A stretch of DNA of 64,000 nucleotides from Paraescarpia echinospica (GCA_020002185.1 CM034531.1:49719629-49783628), one strand, 5' to 3'; counted from the first letter of the stretch, positions 48,784-60,999 are shown. Numbers and translations are program-made. The notes: a model not told the origin generated them from the letters alone.

Positions 48784-49065
48784 TGCAGTTGTGCAGAGGT
48801 GAGAGCACCAGACTCTCAATCGAGAGATTCCAGGTTCAAACCCGCTTGCTGCTGTGTCGAACCTTGGGCAAGTTTGTTCACTCTACATTGCTCTAGTTCA
48901 CTCAGCTGTATGAAGAATATCTGGCTATAGACAGTGGTGGATATTTGTGTATGAATACTCTTCCAACTGATGTCGAGATAGAGTTTGTTTAAACAGGTCA
49001 GCCAGGGAGTAAAGTGTAAAACACTCTGAGCACATTCACAGCACTATGTAAGAACTTACCTTTTA
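48784..49065 (+). mobile_element. tRNA-derived SINE with CORE/MIR-like centre
   Basis: Head: 'gtgcagaggtgagagcacc' (A-box-like) and ggttcaaaccc (B box, 48833-48843). Centre 'accttgggcaagtttgttca' resembles the conserved core of CORE-type SINEs. The 3' part, 'cagccagggagtaaagtgta..ctctgagcac..taagaacttacctttt', recurs at 61000-61123. The tail is a short 'accttatatt' repeat. It is inserted into the higher-order repeat field. Confidence 0.75.
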
Positions 49066-50510
49066 CCTTATATTTACCTTATATTACCTTATATTTAACT
49101 TGTCCCCATAAATGCACCAGCCAATTAGTCAATTTGAAACATATCAGGATTGTGGCACAAATGAATCACTAAGCTCATTAGACCTCATATGTTCATGAAA
49201 TTTACTCCAATGGTTGTAAGAACTGGACATCTGTGCACCTCTACAGGTAACATACCACCAGTGACATAGTTATGGAACATTTCAAACAGTCATCATGAAC
49301 CTTTTATTCACCACACCCAATTATCTTAACTGTCTACAAATTAAACAAACTACGCACAATGTGTGCACATAAACATACAGCGCAAAGTCCTGGATTAGAT
49401 CAATATTGGGCAGCTTGGAGTACATTATATAAGATGTATGTGACCCAGAGTGGTCAAACGATAACATCTCGATAAACATTGGTACAGAAAGGTTGTCAAA
49501 TTATAAGAAAACAACATAATTTCTGATTTTATCACACATTTAATTTGGCACTGTCACCGTTAACAAATTAGAAAATTTGATGCTAATCAGGAATGACGCT
49601 GCGCAAGCTTATTCAGTATTAATTACTTAAAGAGAAGTAGTAGAATTGTAGAAAACAGTGGTACAAAAAAGTTACCAAATTGTATGCCAGAACATTTTTT
49701 GATTTTATTATTTTTAATTAGCCCTGTCAATGGATTAACAAATTAGTCAATTCAATATATATCTGGCTGCATTGTGTTACAATATTATCACATAAACCTT
49801 TAAACCCCTCTGACGTTTCATGAACTTTACCCTGGACAAAGGCTAACCGGGCATCTACACATCTCTAAAGGTCACATACCATCACTGACCCTCAACGGTC
49901 AAGAAAAGTTGATATAGAAAAACTATCAAATTACAAGAAAACATGCGTTCTGATTTTATCATTTTTAATTTGGCAACACCAATTACTTAACAAATAAGTA
50001 AATTTGATACATATCAGGACTGACCGTCGTACAAAATTGTATCACTTGACCCTTTAGACCCAGTGACATTCTCATGAGATGCATTCCAATGGTGTGAAGA
50101 ACCTGGACATAACCAAGTGGACACCCAAATTAAATGTGCCTTAATATAAATCACTGAAACACCCTTTAGATAACATGCCATCCGTTGACCCTAAACTGTT
50201 AGCAAGTTGCAAGGAAACAGTAACTAAAAGGATCTTCTGATTTTATTATATTTTATTTAGCACCATTAATGCGTTAAAAAATTAGTAAATCAATGTGTTA
50301 ACAAACTAGCAAATTCGATAGAAATGAGGAATGACAAGGCACAAATGTATCATTTCAAGTGAAGCCATGACCTCTTATTGAACATTGGTTCTGAAAGGCT
50401 ATTGACTTTCTGATTTTATCATAACTAATTAGCATCGTCAATGCTTTAACAATTTTGTAACTCGGATACAAATCAGGAACGAGTGTAGCACAAAAATATA
50501 TCATTTAAAC

Positions 50511-51626
50511 CAGCGGTCAGCAATCTGCAGCCTGCAAAGCCATTCCATGCAGTCTGCAGACTAAAAGCGAGACTGCACACAATGTGGCCTGTGAGATGAC
50601 AAGATGCATGGTGCTCCTTCCATGAGAGAAAGAACCAAATGAGTTGTTTTGATGACGAGAAAGGTTTTACACGATGCAGGTGACAGTGTGAAGCTCTTCA
50701 AGGCACACTGCATCATCCCCTTGAAAGCCGGAGTGGCAAATCAATGAAAATCCCAAACCATACAAGTGCGATTTTGCATTTCTTGTCGACAACATAGCAC
50801 ATCTCAATCTGCTGGATGTTCAACTATAGGGTGAGAACGTCTAATGAAAGAATTCTTAAAATTTGTTTCTTCCAGTTTATTTCAGTTTTCGTGAACAAAG
50901 TTGTCGTTGTGGGAGACAACTGTGGAACATCAACTATGTGCATTGCTCAACACTCGTGCAAAACTAACCAGATAGAAAGGTCAGACATGTCTGCAGTGTT
51001 GGGCTGTCAATACGGGAGTTTGCATGGCATTTTACAGATTTCAGAGTTTGCAGTTACTCTTATTTTAAAGCCCATTCCTGGTGGAAGTTGACAATGGGCC
51101 ACAAACTGGGCAGCAGAAGCTCACTGGACTGCAATGCACTTCATTCAACGAGGTACCGTCTGTAGAGAGTTCTACTACACCCACAATTGGTCAAACACGC
51201 CAAGTTCATTGCCTGTCTCTTTGGGACTAGGCATGGGTGTGAGCAGCAGTACTCGAAGATAAATTTTGTGGAATGCCAGATGCGGACGCAGCTACCTGAC
51301 GGACACTTGCATGATGCACGAAAGCTCGCAGGAAAAAGTCTGCAGCTAGACGGGGAGCACTTTGTGGTGCAGTAACCATGCGGTACACTAGTCAAAATGT
51401 CTGTTGCATACCAACTATATGTTATGATGCACCATGAATAATGCATACCTTTTAATATTCAGTTGATCAAAATTATATATTGATGATTGATAACAATAAA
51501 TCATTGGTTACACACTGCCAAAATGTGTAAGCTTAACTTCAATGGATATTCATAAATAAACATGTGGCCCGCTGACCTAACACATCTTGAGCATTTATTT
51601 GGACCTCCATTCAAAAAGGTTGCCTT
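50511..51626 (+). pseudogene. decayed hAT transposon with transposase remnants
   Basis: Starts CAGCGGTCAGCAATCTGCAG, a hAT-style terminal sequence, and ends near 'aaaaaggttgccttacc', a decayed counterpart. Flanks tttaaac/cttaaaac may be the target duplication. Plus-strand remnants are in order: FLVDNIAHLNLLDVQL* (50785-50828; cf. the F-L-x-D-I-x-x-H-L-N-x-L-N block of hAT transposases), then FGTRHGCEQQYSKI...LPDGHLHDARKLA (51222-51340). The second is the C-terminal dimerisation region with its CEQ.FS and L.D.HL motifs. Stops and frameshifts break it. Confidence 0.72.
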
Positions 51627-51845
51627 ACCTTAAAACCCCTTGACATCATGAGATGCAGTCGAATGGTTTTGGGTCACAATAGTACCCTGGAATAATCTAA
51701 CCACCCAATCAGTTCAATCTCCCTCTCTAGATGCTTTCAAGTAGTGCCTTGCTGACACTGCCGCAAGCAAAGTCTAACTAAGAGTGATTCCTGTTTGATT
51801 TTAACTTGCACTTGCACATGATTTTATAAACAGTTACAACCAGCA

Positions 51846-52455
51846 CTGCATACCTGGCGCACACAACAAACACCACACCTGCACACCTGGCGCACGCAAC
51901 AAACACCACACCTGCACACCTGGCGCACGCAACAAACACCACAACTGCACACCTGGCGCACGCAACAAACACCACACCTGCACACCTGGCGCACGCAACA
52001 AACACCACACCTGCACACCTGGCGCACGCAACAAACCACACCTGCACACCTGGCACACCTGCACACCTGCGCACACAACAAACACCACACCTGCACACCT
52101 GGCGCACGCAACAAACACCACACCTGCACACCTGGCGCACGCAACAAACACCACACCTGCACACCTGGCGCACGCAACAAACACCACACCTGCACACCTG
52201 GCACACCCAACAAACACCACACCTGCACACCTGGCGCACGCAACAAACACCACACCTGCACACCTGGCACACGCAACAAACACCACACCTGCACACCTGG
52301 CGCACGCAACAAACACCACACCTGCACACTTGGCGCATGCAACAAACACCACACCTGCACACCTGGCGGACGCAACAAACACCACACCTGCACACCTGGC
52401 GTAGGCAACAAACACCACACCTGCACACCTGACGCACGCAACAAACACCACACCA
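51846..52455. repeat. 33-bp minisatellite, about 18 copies
   Basis: Unit 'gcacacctggcgcacgcaac' plus 'aaacaccacacct'. A deletion-rearranged segment at about 52034-52078 breaks the register. The period of 33 opens three minus-strand frames (11-residue repeat CRCGVCCVRQV); judged spurious. Confidence 0.97.
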
Positions 52456-53599
52456 TCCACGAAGTCGTCAGTAATGACAGTAGTGGATAACTGGAAGAAG
52501 ACACAGACTAACGTGATGAATTGGACATGTAGACACCCTTACATATATACATATTATTAACATACCATCCAGTGAGCCTGAACTGTTAGCAAAATGCAAG
52601 TCAATAGCCACTAACGCATATTTTAATTTATCCCTGTAAATGTGACCTCATAAAATTCATGAAATTCACTCTGATGGAGGAACCTTGGATATTAGTTAAT
52701 TGGACATTTGTATATTTTTTAAAGGTCATACCCTACCAGTTACCCTGAATGGTCAAACTATAACATCTCAATAAACATGGTACAGAAAAACTGACAACTT
52801 AAAAAAAAAAACTTAATTTCAGACGTTATCATACACTTAATTTGGCACCATCAATGTGTTAACAAATTAGTAAATTTGATATTAATCAGGAATGACATGG
52901 CACAAGCATATTACAATATTACATAAAGAGAAGTTGTAGTTTCGTAGACAACAGAGGTAAAAAAGGTATCAAATTGTATGCGAACACATTTTCAGATTTT
53001 ATCATATTCAATTATTACCGCCAATGCATATGATAAGTATCTGAATTTATTGCCGTACAATTGTATCATTTACATCTTTAAACCCGCGATGTTGCGAAAT
53101 ACTCTTCGATGGTTGTAAGAACCCTGGACAAAGTCTAACTGGACATCTACACACCTCAGAACGGTCAAACGGTCAAACTATAACATTGCAGTAAACGCTG
53201 GTACAGAAAGGCTATCAAATTGCAAGAAAACATACATTATGATTTTATCATTTTAAAATTGTCACCAACAATTAGTTAATGTATAAATAAATAAATCTGA
53301 TACATATCAGTGATGATCATAGCACACATTGTATCATTTGACCCTTTAGACACCATCCATCATGTTAGAATGAAATGTACTGTGGCCTTAATATAAACCA
53401 TCAAGACACCCTCACAGATAACATACCTTCCATTGACACTGAACTGTTAGCAAACTGCAAGTCAACAGTAACTAAAGACATGTTCTGATTTTATCATATT
53501 TAATTTAGCACCATTAATGTGTTAACAAATTAGTAAGTTCGATGCAAATGAGAAATGACTTGGCACAAATGAATTTTTGGCCTTCAGGAAGAAATGCTT

Positions 53600-54426
53600 T
53601 TTTGTATAACAACGTAGCGAGCACCTAGCATATAAGCTAGGTGATAAAAACAATCTGTTTCTCCTCTAATGATGCACACCCCTTTAAATCGCCCCAGTGC
53701 TTAATTAAGCTGGCCCAGAATGCTAAGTCAACCGCGTCACCTGAGCGGCATGCGATTGGCCAGCAGCGCGTGTGCGGGAAAATGTTTGCAGTAGGAACAG
53801 AGAATCGTGGTTCTCGTTCAGTTCGATTCGCATTGCCGTCCGGAACACTTCGCCTTCAACTATCAGCAAAATGTTATTCCCTCCCACCCTCCCAGTGTGT
53901 CTCTGGTGTACATGTGTTGTTTTTTTATATAATAACTGCAATTTAGCATGGTCAATATCAGATCACCAGACAGACATGTTCCATAAATGTTGTCAAGAGG
54001 GTTCTCGCCCCACCCACTTTTGTATATAGCAAATTGCGGTAAATATTCTAGCTAGTACTATAGAAGGTGTGCAGTCTGCACACAGGTATCTTTTTCCCTT
54101 GAATTTACATATTGTAAATCTGTGACAGTTTGTGTGCTGTAAATATGTCTAACAGCATTCAAGGGTTTTTAGTCAATAACTAGCTAGAATGTAAAATTAT
54201 TATATATATGTACAAATTGCAGTACACAGCATATGCAGTACATAGATCAGTAATCTTTATGTACCTGTCTGTGCACAGGATGTGAAATACACTGTATAGA
54301 TTGTCTGTTCACAGTGGCAATCCCTGTGAATAAAAAAATTTTGATTGCCCATTACCAACCTACGCAATAGTTGGTATAACTCTATACAAACAGAGAAAGG
54401 GCTGCATGAACAAGTCTGTAACACAT
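53600..54426. other. intronic, no exon seen
   Basis: Unique sequence between the repeat field and the 51-bp array; only short frames. Confidence 0.4.
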
Positions 54427-56512
54427 GTAATCATACATGCACTGGGGGTGAGGGGGAACTGAGCAGAAGTAACACATGTCATCATACATACACTGGTGGT
54501 GAGGGGGTACCGAGTGGAAGAAACACATGTCATCATACATACACTGGGGGTGAGGGGGTACCGAGTGGAAGTAACACATGTCATCATACATACACTGGTG
54601 GTGAGGGGGTACCGAGTGGAAGTAACACATGTCATCATACATACACTGGTGGTGAGGGGGTACCGAGTGGAAGTAACACATGTCATCATACATACACTGG
54701 GGGTGAGGGGGTACCGAGTGGAAGAAACACATGTCATCATACATACACTGGGGGTGAGGGGGTACCGAGTGGAAGAAACACATGTCATCATACATACACT
54801 GGTGGTGAGGGGGTACCGAGTGGAAGTAACACATGTCATCATACATACACTGGTGGTGAGGGGGTACCGAGTGGAAGTAACACATGTCATCATACATACA
54901 CTGGTGGTGAGGGGGTACCGAGTGAAAGTAACACATATCATCATACATACACTGGTGGTGAGGGGGTACCGAGTGGAAGAAACACATGTCATCATACATA
55001 CACTGGTGGTGAGGGGGNNNNNNNNNNNNNNNNNNNNNNNNNNNNNNNNNNNNNNNNNNNNNNNNNNNNNNNNNNNNNNNNNNNNNNNNNNNNNNNNNNN
55101 NNNNNNNNNNNNNNNNNNNNNNNNNNNNNNNNNNNNNNNNNNNNNNNNNNNNNNNNNNNNNNNNNNNNNNNNNNNNNNNNNNNNNNNNNNNNNNNNNNNN
55201 NNNNNNNNNNNNNNNNNNNNNNNNNNNNNNNNNNNNNNNNNNNNNNNNNNNNNNNNNNNNNNNNNNNNNNNNNNNNNNNNNNNNNNNNNNNNNNNNNNNN
55301 NNNNNNNNNNNNNNNNNNNNNNNNNNNNNNNNNNNNNNNNNNNNNNNNNNNNNNNNNNNNNNNNNNNNNNNNNNNNNNNNNNNNNNNNNNNNNNNNNNNN
55401 NNNNNNNNNNNNNNNNNNNNNNNNNNNNNNNNNNNNNNNNNNNNNNNNNNNNNNNNNNNNNNNNNNNNNNNNNNNNNNNNNNNNNNNNNNNNNNNNNNNN
55501 NNNNNNNNNNNNNNNNNNNNNNNNNNNNNNNNNNNNNNNNNNNNNNNNNNNNNNNNNNNNNNNNNNNNNNNNNNNNNNNNNNNNNNNNNNNNNNNNNNNN
55601 NNNNNNNNNNNNNNNNNNNNNNNNNNNNNNNNNNNNNNNNNNNNNNNNNNNNNNNNNNNNNNNNNNNNNNNNNNNNNNNNNNNNNNNNNNNNNNNNNNNN
55701 NNNNNNNNNNNNNNNNNNNNNNNNNNNNNNNNNNNNNNNNNNNNNNNNNNNNNNNNNNNNNNNNNNNNNNNNNNNNNNNNNNNNNNNNNNNNNNNNNNNN
55801 NNNNNNNNNNNNNNNNNNNNNNNNNNNNNNNNNNNNNNNNNNNNNNNNNNNNNNNNNNNNNNNNNNNNNNNNNNNNNNNNNNNNNNNNNNNNNNNNNNNN
55901 NNNNNNNNNNNNNNNNNNNNNNNNNNNNNNNNNNNNNNNNNNNNNNNNNNNNNNNNNNNNNNNNNNNNNNNNNNNNNNNNNNNNNNNNNNNNNNNNNNNN
56001 NNNNNNNNNNNNNNNNNTACACTGGGGTGAGGGAGGTGCCGAGAGTGGAAATAACACATGTCATCATACATACACTGGGGGTGAGAGGGTACTGAGTGGA
56101 AGTAACACATGTCATCATACATACACTGGGGGTGAGGGGGTACCGAGTGGAAGTAGCACATGTCATCATACATACACTGGGGGTGAGGGGGTACCGAGTG
56201 GAAGTAGCACATGTCATCATACATACACTGGGAGTGAGGGGGTACCGAGTGGAAGTAACACATATCATCATACATACACTGGGGGTGAGGGGGTACTGAG
56301 TGGAAGTAACACATGTCATCATACATACACTGGGGGTGAGGAGGTACCGAGTGGAAGTAGCACATGTCATCATACATACACTGGGGGTGAGGGTGTACCG
56401 AGTGGAAGTAACACATGTCATCATACATACACTGGGGGTGAGGGGGTACCGAGTGGAAGTAACACATGTCATCATACATAAACTGGGGGTGAGGGGCTAC
56501 CGAGCGGAAGTA
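54427..56512. repeat. 51-bp minisatellite interrupted by an assembly gap
   Basis: Unit 'gtaacacatgtcatcataca' 'tacactgggggtgagggggt' 'accgagtggaa'. About 11 copies lie left of the gap and about 10 right of it. The first and last copies are the most diverged. The period of 51 opens long frames in all registers (17-residue repeat SNTCHHTYTGGEGVPSG); the 550-700 codon frames are artefacts that also read through the N run. Confidence 0.97.
55018..56017. other. assembly gap, exactly 1,000 N
   Basis: A round-number N run inside the 51-bp array. The true array length is unknown and the array collapsed in assembly. Confidence 0.99.
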
Positions 56513-57267
56513 GCACATGAAATGTATCGCTTCAAGTGAAGCGTGGCGTCTTGTTAAACACTGGTGTTGAAAGACTGTTGTACAGACACACTTTCTGATT
56601 TTATTATAATTACTTAGCATCGTAACTGCATTAAAAATTGAGTACACATCAGGAATGACTGTAGCATAAAAATTTATAATTTAAACCTTAAGAACCTTTG
56701 ACATCACGAGATGCATTTGGATCGTGTAAGTACCCTGGACATAAACTAACTGGACGAACTGGACATCTAGATGCCCATACAGATATTAACATACCATCGG
56801 GCATCCAGTGACCCTGAACTGTTAGCAAATTGGAAGTCAACAGTAACTAAAGACATGTTCTGATTTTATCATATTTAATTTAGCACCAACAATGCGTTAA
56901 CAAATTAGTATACTCTATACAAATGAGCAACGACTGTGCATAAATGTATCACACAAGCATTTACACTCCATGACGTTTTTATTTAACTTTTACAGACTCT
57001 GAATACCTAATTACCTATGCACCTTACAGGTAATGGAACGAACATTTCACCCAGTGATTTTCAACGGTCAAACTATGACATCGTAGTAAAACTTGTTTAT
57101 CAAACTGTACACCAACACTTTCTTATTTCATCATATTTAACTAGCACTGTCGATGCATAAGTTCATAAATTAGTCAATTTGATAGAAGACAGGAATGACT
57201 GTGGCACAAAAAAGTATTTCTTAAACCTTCCGTCAGTGTTGTTTTTTTATGAAATGCACTCCAATGA

Positions 57268-57552
57268 ACCCTAGACAGTGGCTAACTGGTCACCCTAACA
57301 GACAACATACCCTGGACAATGGCTAACTGGTCACCCTAATAGACAACATACCCTGGACAATGGCTAACTGGTCACCCTAACAGACAACATACCCTGAACA
57401 GTGGCTAACTGGTCACCCTAACAGACAACAGACCCTGCGCAGTGGCTAACTGGTCAACCTAACAGACAACATACCCTGGGCAGTGGCTAACTAGTCACCC
57501 TAACAGATAACATACCCTGGACAGTGGCTAACTGGTCAACCTAACAGACAAC
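57268..57552. repeat. 41-bp tandem repeat, about 7 copies
   Basis: Unit 'taactggtcaccctaacaga' 'caacataccctggacaatgg' 'c'. It is built from the 'ccctggacaaaggctaac...acataccatc' sentence of the surrounding higher-order repeat, so it is a local re-amplification of part of that unit. Confidence 0.9.
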
Positions 57553-57893
57553 ATACCATCCGGTGACCCCGAAGTGTTAGCAAATTGCATGTAAATAGTA
57601 ATTAACGACATGTTTTGATTTTATCATATTTAATTTAACACTGTCAATGAGTTAACAAATTAGTAAACTCGATACAAATCTGGAATGACTGTGCACCAGG
57701 TCCTTAGCCAGAGGCTCTTTGTCCCATTATTGGAACAGGTTTTTTGAAAAATCGCAACAGGTTTTTCTTCTTCAAATAAAAGTTTTTTGGTCCTTAGATA
57801 ATGGGATTTTTATTTCCAGATATCATGATCTTAGGTTGGACCATAACGTGGTTTTATTTATTCCCAATAACAAGGTCATAACAGTGTTTGTGC

Positions 57894-58468
57894 AGTGCAG
57901 GAGTATATTTTGCTAGTTTAAAGGGGGGGGGGTGCAGTCGGAGGTTTTTGGAGAAACCTCAGGGGGTGCAGTTGGAGGTTTTTGGTGAGCCCTCAAGGGG
58001 GTGCAGTTAGAAATCTTTGGAGAACCCTCAAGGGAGGTGCAGCTGGAGGGTTTCAGAGTGCCTCAGCACCCCGAATATCCACCACATTCTGATGCCAATG
58101 TCCAATGCATGTGTAATAATAATGAAAAAAAACTGATATTTATATAGCGCCTAGTGTTCCATGGCATTTTACAGTACAGTGCAGGAGTATATTTTGCTAG
58201 TTTAAAGGGGGGGGGGTGCAGTCGGAGGTTTTTGGAGAAACCTCAGGGGGTGCAGTTGGAGGTTTCTGGAGAGCCCTCAAGGGGGTGCAGTTGGAAATCT
58301 TTGGAGAACCCTCAAGGGAGGTGCAGCTGCAGGGTTTCAGAGAGCCTCAGCACCCCGGATATCCACCACATTCTGACGCCAATGACCAATACATGTGTAA
58401 TAATAATAATGAAAAAAAACTAATATTTATATAGTGCCTAGTGTTCCATGGCGTTTTACAGTACAGTA
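57894..58468. repeat. two-copy tandem duplication, period 284 bp
   Basis: 'gcaggagtatattttgctag' at 57897 recurs at 58181. Each copy has a G9-10 tract, a smaller internal 'gggggtgcagttggag' repeat (x4) and the tail 'atttatatagcgcctagtgt', a sequence often seen at the 3' end of invertebrate SINEs. High identity, so recent. Confidence 0.9.
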
Positions 58469-58603
58469 ATAATTCCACTATACATGTAGATCACAAAATA
58501 GTCAGTTAATTAATTTAAGAACAATACAGCAAAGAATCACACATCAAATTAAACAGTTAAAATGTAATTTACATATAAGGGCATTAGATCTAAAATCTAA
58601 AAT

Positions 58604-58975
58604 GTATATCTATATTATAAAACAGTTCGTTCTCTGTTTGTTTGTGCACCCACATCTCTGTCAGTTTTGTATGTATCGGGCTGAAATTTTGCATTTGATC
58701 TGCCAGGCCCATTGAGATGGTTCGTAGATTTAGACATTTTCGAAATTCGTGACCAGTTAACATTTTTTAATGAGGGTAGGCTGGAAACATTTGGGATGGG
58801 TTTGGGGTGTCTAGCACAAACATCGCTAAATAAGTCGTGCAACCTTGCTTGGACCTCAGATACAGGCATGCGTGTGTACTCACTACATATGTATGTCGTG
58901 CCACCTGGTGTCATTTTGAGGAAACTGGGCATCCTCCTTTTTCTGGGTCTTGAGCCACCCATTATCACTGCGACA
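58604..58975 (-). repeat. dispersed repeat, copy 2 (longer)
   Basis: The minus-strand 3' part (58735-58604) matches 42095-42245. A 117-codon minus frame starting MIMGGSRPRKRR runs through it. That frame may be a relic of the parent element; no domain recognised. Confidence 0.55.
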
Positions 58976-59028
58976 AATTCAGTAAGATATTATGTTTGAG
59001 CCCATATTAAAATATTCATCCAACTTAC

Positions 59029-59121
59029 CTGTCTACGAATATAGTTGATGAGCTTCACTTGCTGGTAGAAGTTCAACGTCATCTTCTGCTTGAGGTGTAA
59101 CAAGTCAAACTGGTGGGCATC
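59029..59121 (-). CDS. ZNF277: ZNF277 homologue, 93-nt exon
   Basis: Exactly 31 codons between acceptor 'ttctctttacag|GATGCC' and donor 'AGACAG|GTAAGT', phase 0 at both ends. It encodes DAHQFDLLHLKQKM then LNFYQQVKLINYIRRQ, a near match to the strongly conserved linker of ZNF277 that precedes the last finger. The His of DAH is the final zinc ligand of the finger begun in the exon at 61775. Confidence 0.95.
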
Positions 59122-59530
59122 CTGTAAAGAGAACTTAAACTTGTGAGTATCCTGTACAAACAATGGAAACTGGTGAGCATCCACTGTGAACAAACTGGAG
59201 AGCATTCTCAAGTAGTGAAACTGGTAAACATTCTGTGTTAACAAACTGATGATCATTCTGTGTTAACAAACTGGTGATCATTCTGTGTTAACAAACTGGT
59301 GAGCATTCTGTGTTAACAAACTGGTGAGCATTCTGTGTTAACAAACTGGTGAGCATTCTGTAATGAGCAAACACGTGAGCATTCTGTATGAACAAATAAA
59401 ACTGTATTGTGAGTATCCTACATGAACAAACTGGTAACTATTCAGTATGTACAAGTGAAACTGATGAGCATCCTGTATAAACAAATTTGTGAGCATCCTG
59501 TATTAACACACTATTGAGCACTATGTATGA
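59122..59530. repeat. 25-bp minisatellite derived from the adjacent exon boundary
   Basis: Plus-strand unit 'aacaaactggtgagcattct' 'gtgtt', with irregular copies nearest the exon and regular ones at about 59225-59360. On the minus strand each copy reads (c)ag|(g)aatgctcaccagttt, resembling the first bases of the exon at 59121 (GATGCCCACCAGTTTG) plus its acceptor AG. Confidence 0.88.
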
Positions 59531-60241
59531 AAAAGAGCAATGTGAGCAAGCATCCTATATAAACAAACTTGTAAACATTACGCAGTGTTTCCCCTGGTAT
59601 ATGACAAGCGAGGCTGGCCGCCTCGCCGTTTTTCTATGCCGCCTCACCCAAAATATTCTGAAATTGCCGCCTCTTAGGTATTTCGTGGACCCATTTTTTT
59701 CATTCTTTTGCGATATATTCAGTGTCGGTGAGCAGCGTGAAATGACACCACAAAGTCACTTATATTTGTGCAAAATCACAGATTTGTAAGCAACATCGTT
59801 TAGTCGTCTTAATGTTGCTCAGGGCCGGTTAGGATTTACCTCTTGAAATTAACTATCAGACAACGTGAATGTCATCACTTGTCAGTTGTCCAATCACGGA
59901 ATATTCCCGCAGGATCCCCGGTGTATCCAATGGTGACACCTTGCAGAGTTTCGACATACTAGAAATCTAGACATTCATGTAACATGGCACCCAAACAGTA
60001 GCTGCATTTGGGAGACGTGGAACTCGGAGAAAAAACCCAAAGAAAACGGTAGCTGAATTAAGATGTCTTTTGCACTCAATTTTACTATTATAGTATTTGC
60101 CCACAATAAATCAGATTGCTGATGTAGCAACAAATATTAAATCAGAAAGCTGGTGTATCTGATGTTGAATTTCTGGTGGTGGGAGTAAAAACCGTGCAGG
60201 CTGATCGGTACTTGTGTAGAATCTGGACCCTTTAGAAGCCC

Positions 60242-60354
60242 AAATAGCAACCCGGTTTGTGCTATTCTGCGCCGCTGCGGCCGTGTCTTACCGCACAGCG
60301 CGCATAAAATGAGCGATATAGCAGTGTATGTTGATACAAACCGGGCCGCTATTT
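60242..60354. mobile_element. nested short foldback (about 113 bp)
   Basis: 'aaatagcaacccggtttgt' at 60242 is inverted at 60336-60354 (acaaaccgggccgctattt), one or two mismatches, around a GC-rich centre. Inside the 1.9-kb element. Confidence 0.6.
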
Positions 60355-60999
60355 ATGCCTCAAATGGACGTAAGATGCAATATTCTTAAAGGTAAATATG
60401 TCTAGGATAATGTTGAATGATGGAACTATCTTACTTATCAAAGATAGGCAAAACTCAAGACATAATGGCGAAACAGTGGTGGGTCCGGATTCGACACAAG
60501 TGCCCACAAGTCTATTCAACTAATGTTGTATGCCGGTTTTTTAGCAAAATAAGGAATGTGATCAGTAAGATATCTTTGTGCTAAACATGTATACATTTTC
60601 CAACAAAGTCGTGCAAACAAACTTTTGGGAAAGTTGATTTGAGTGAAGTACTTACGAATATAAACTACCAAAGTTCACATCTCGTAAAAGACGCCTATTG
60701 CCCAAAACCGTGTATACTAATATATCAATAACTTGGGCTAGACAATGATGTTTGCACAGAAACTGGATATACTAGACAACTTATACTGTTTTATAAAAAG
60801 GACACAATTTGAGAAATGTTCTTGCGATTAATACAAACATACTTTTGTGGCATTCCAGAAATGACTGTATAATTAATTGCATATATGCTAGCAACAAATA
60901 AAATATAATTTTTGGAACATAAACCACCAATTTACCATAATATTATGATATTGTAATTACTTGAAGGTGATGATGAAAGATTCTTCATATGATACCACT

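Larger units (their letters stand above)
45880..57700. repeat. diverged higher-order tandem repeat field, about 11.8 kb with insertions
   Basis: A sentence recurs many times: 'aagaaccctggacaaaggct', 'aaccggacatctac', 'gtgaccctgaacggtcaa', 'atctcaataaacattggtac', 'ttctgattttatcatattta', 'aacaaattagtaaatttgat', 'aatcaggaatgac'. Taking 'ctgattttatca' as landmark, I see it near 47588, 47760, 48764, 49522, 49697, 49950, 50238, 50407, 52994, 53240, 53488, 56592, 56859 and 57615. Spacings of about 170, 250 and 290 bp recur in order, so two or three sub-units form a repeat of about 700 bp. Copies are diverged and interrupted by younger elements. Confidence 0.8.
41735..59028 (-). other. ZNF277 intron, 17,294 bp, repeat-dominated
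   Basis: Bounded by donor AGACAG|GTAAGT (59028) and acceptor TGACAG (41735). It is filled with the higher-order repeat field, mobile elements and minisatellites listed separately. No other exon could be supported. Confidence 0.85.

Noticed and set aside
50816..51091. 91-codon plus frame as a gene
   Set aside because: It lies within the decayed hAT element between two transposase relics and has no recognisable independent features.
51778..52504. Cys-rich frames with CRCGVCCVRQV repeats, at first sight like a metallothionein or keratin-associated protein
   Set aside because: 33-bp minisatellite with three open minus-strand frames and a register break in the middle.
54345..56647. Frames of 551-697 codons
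   Set aside because: 51-bp minisatellite plus translation through 1,000 N.
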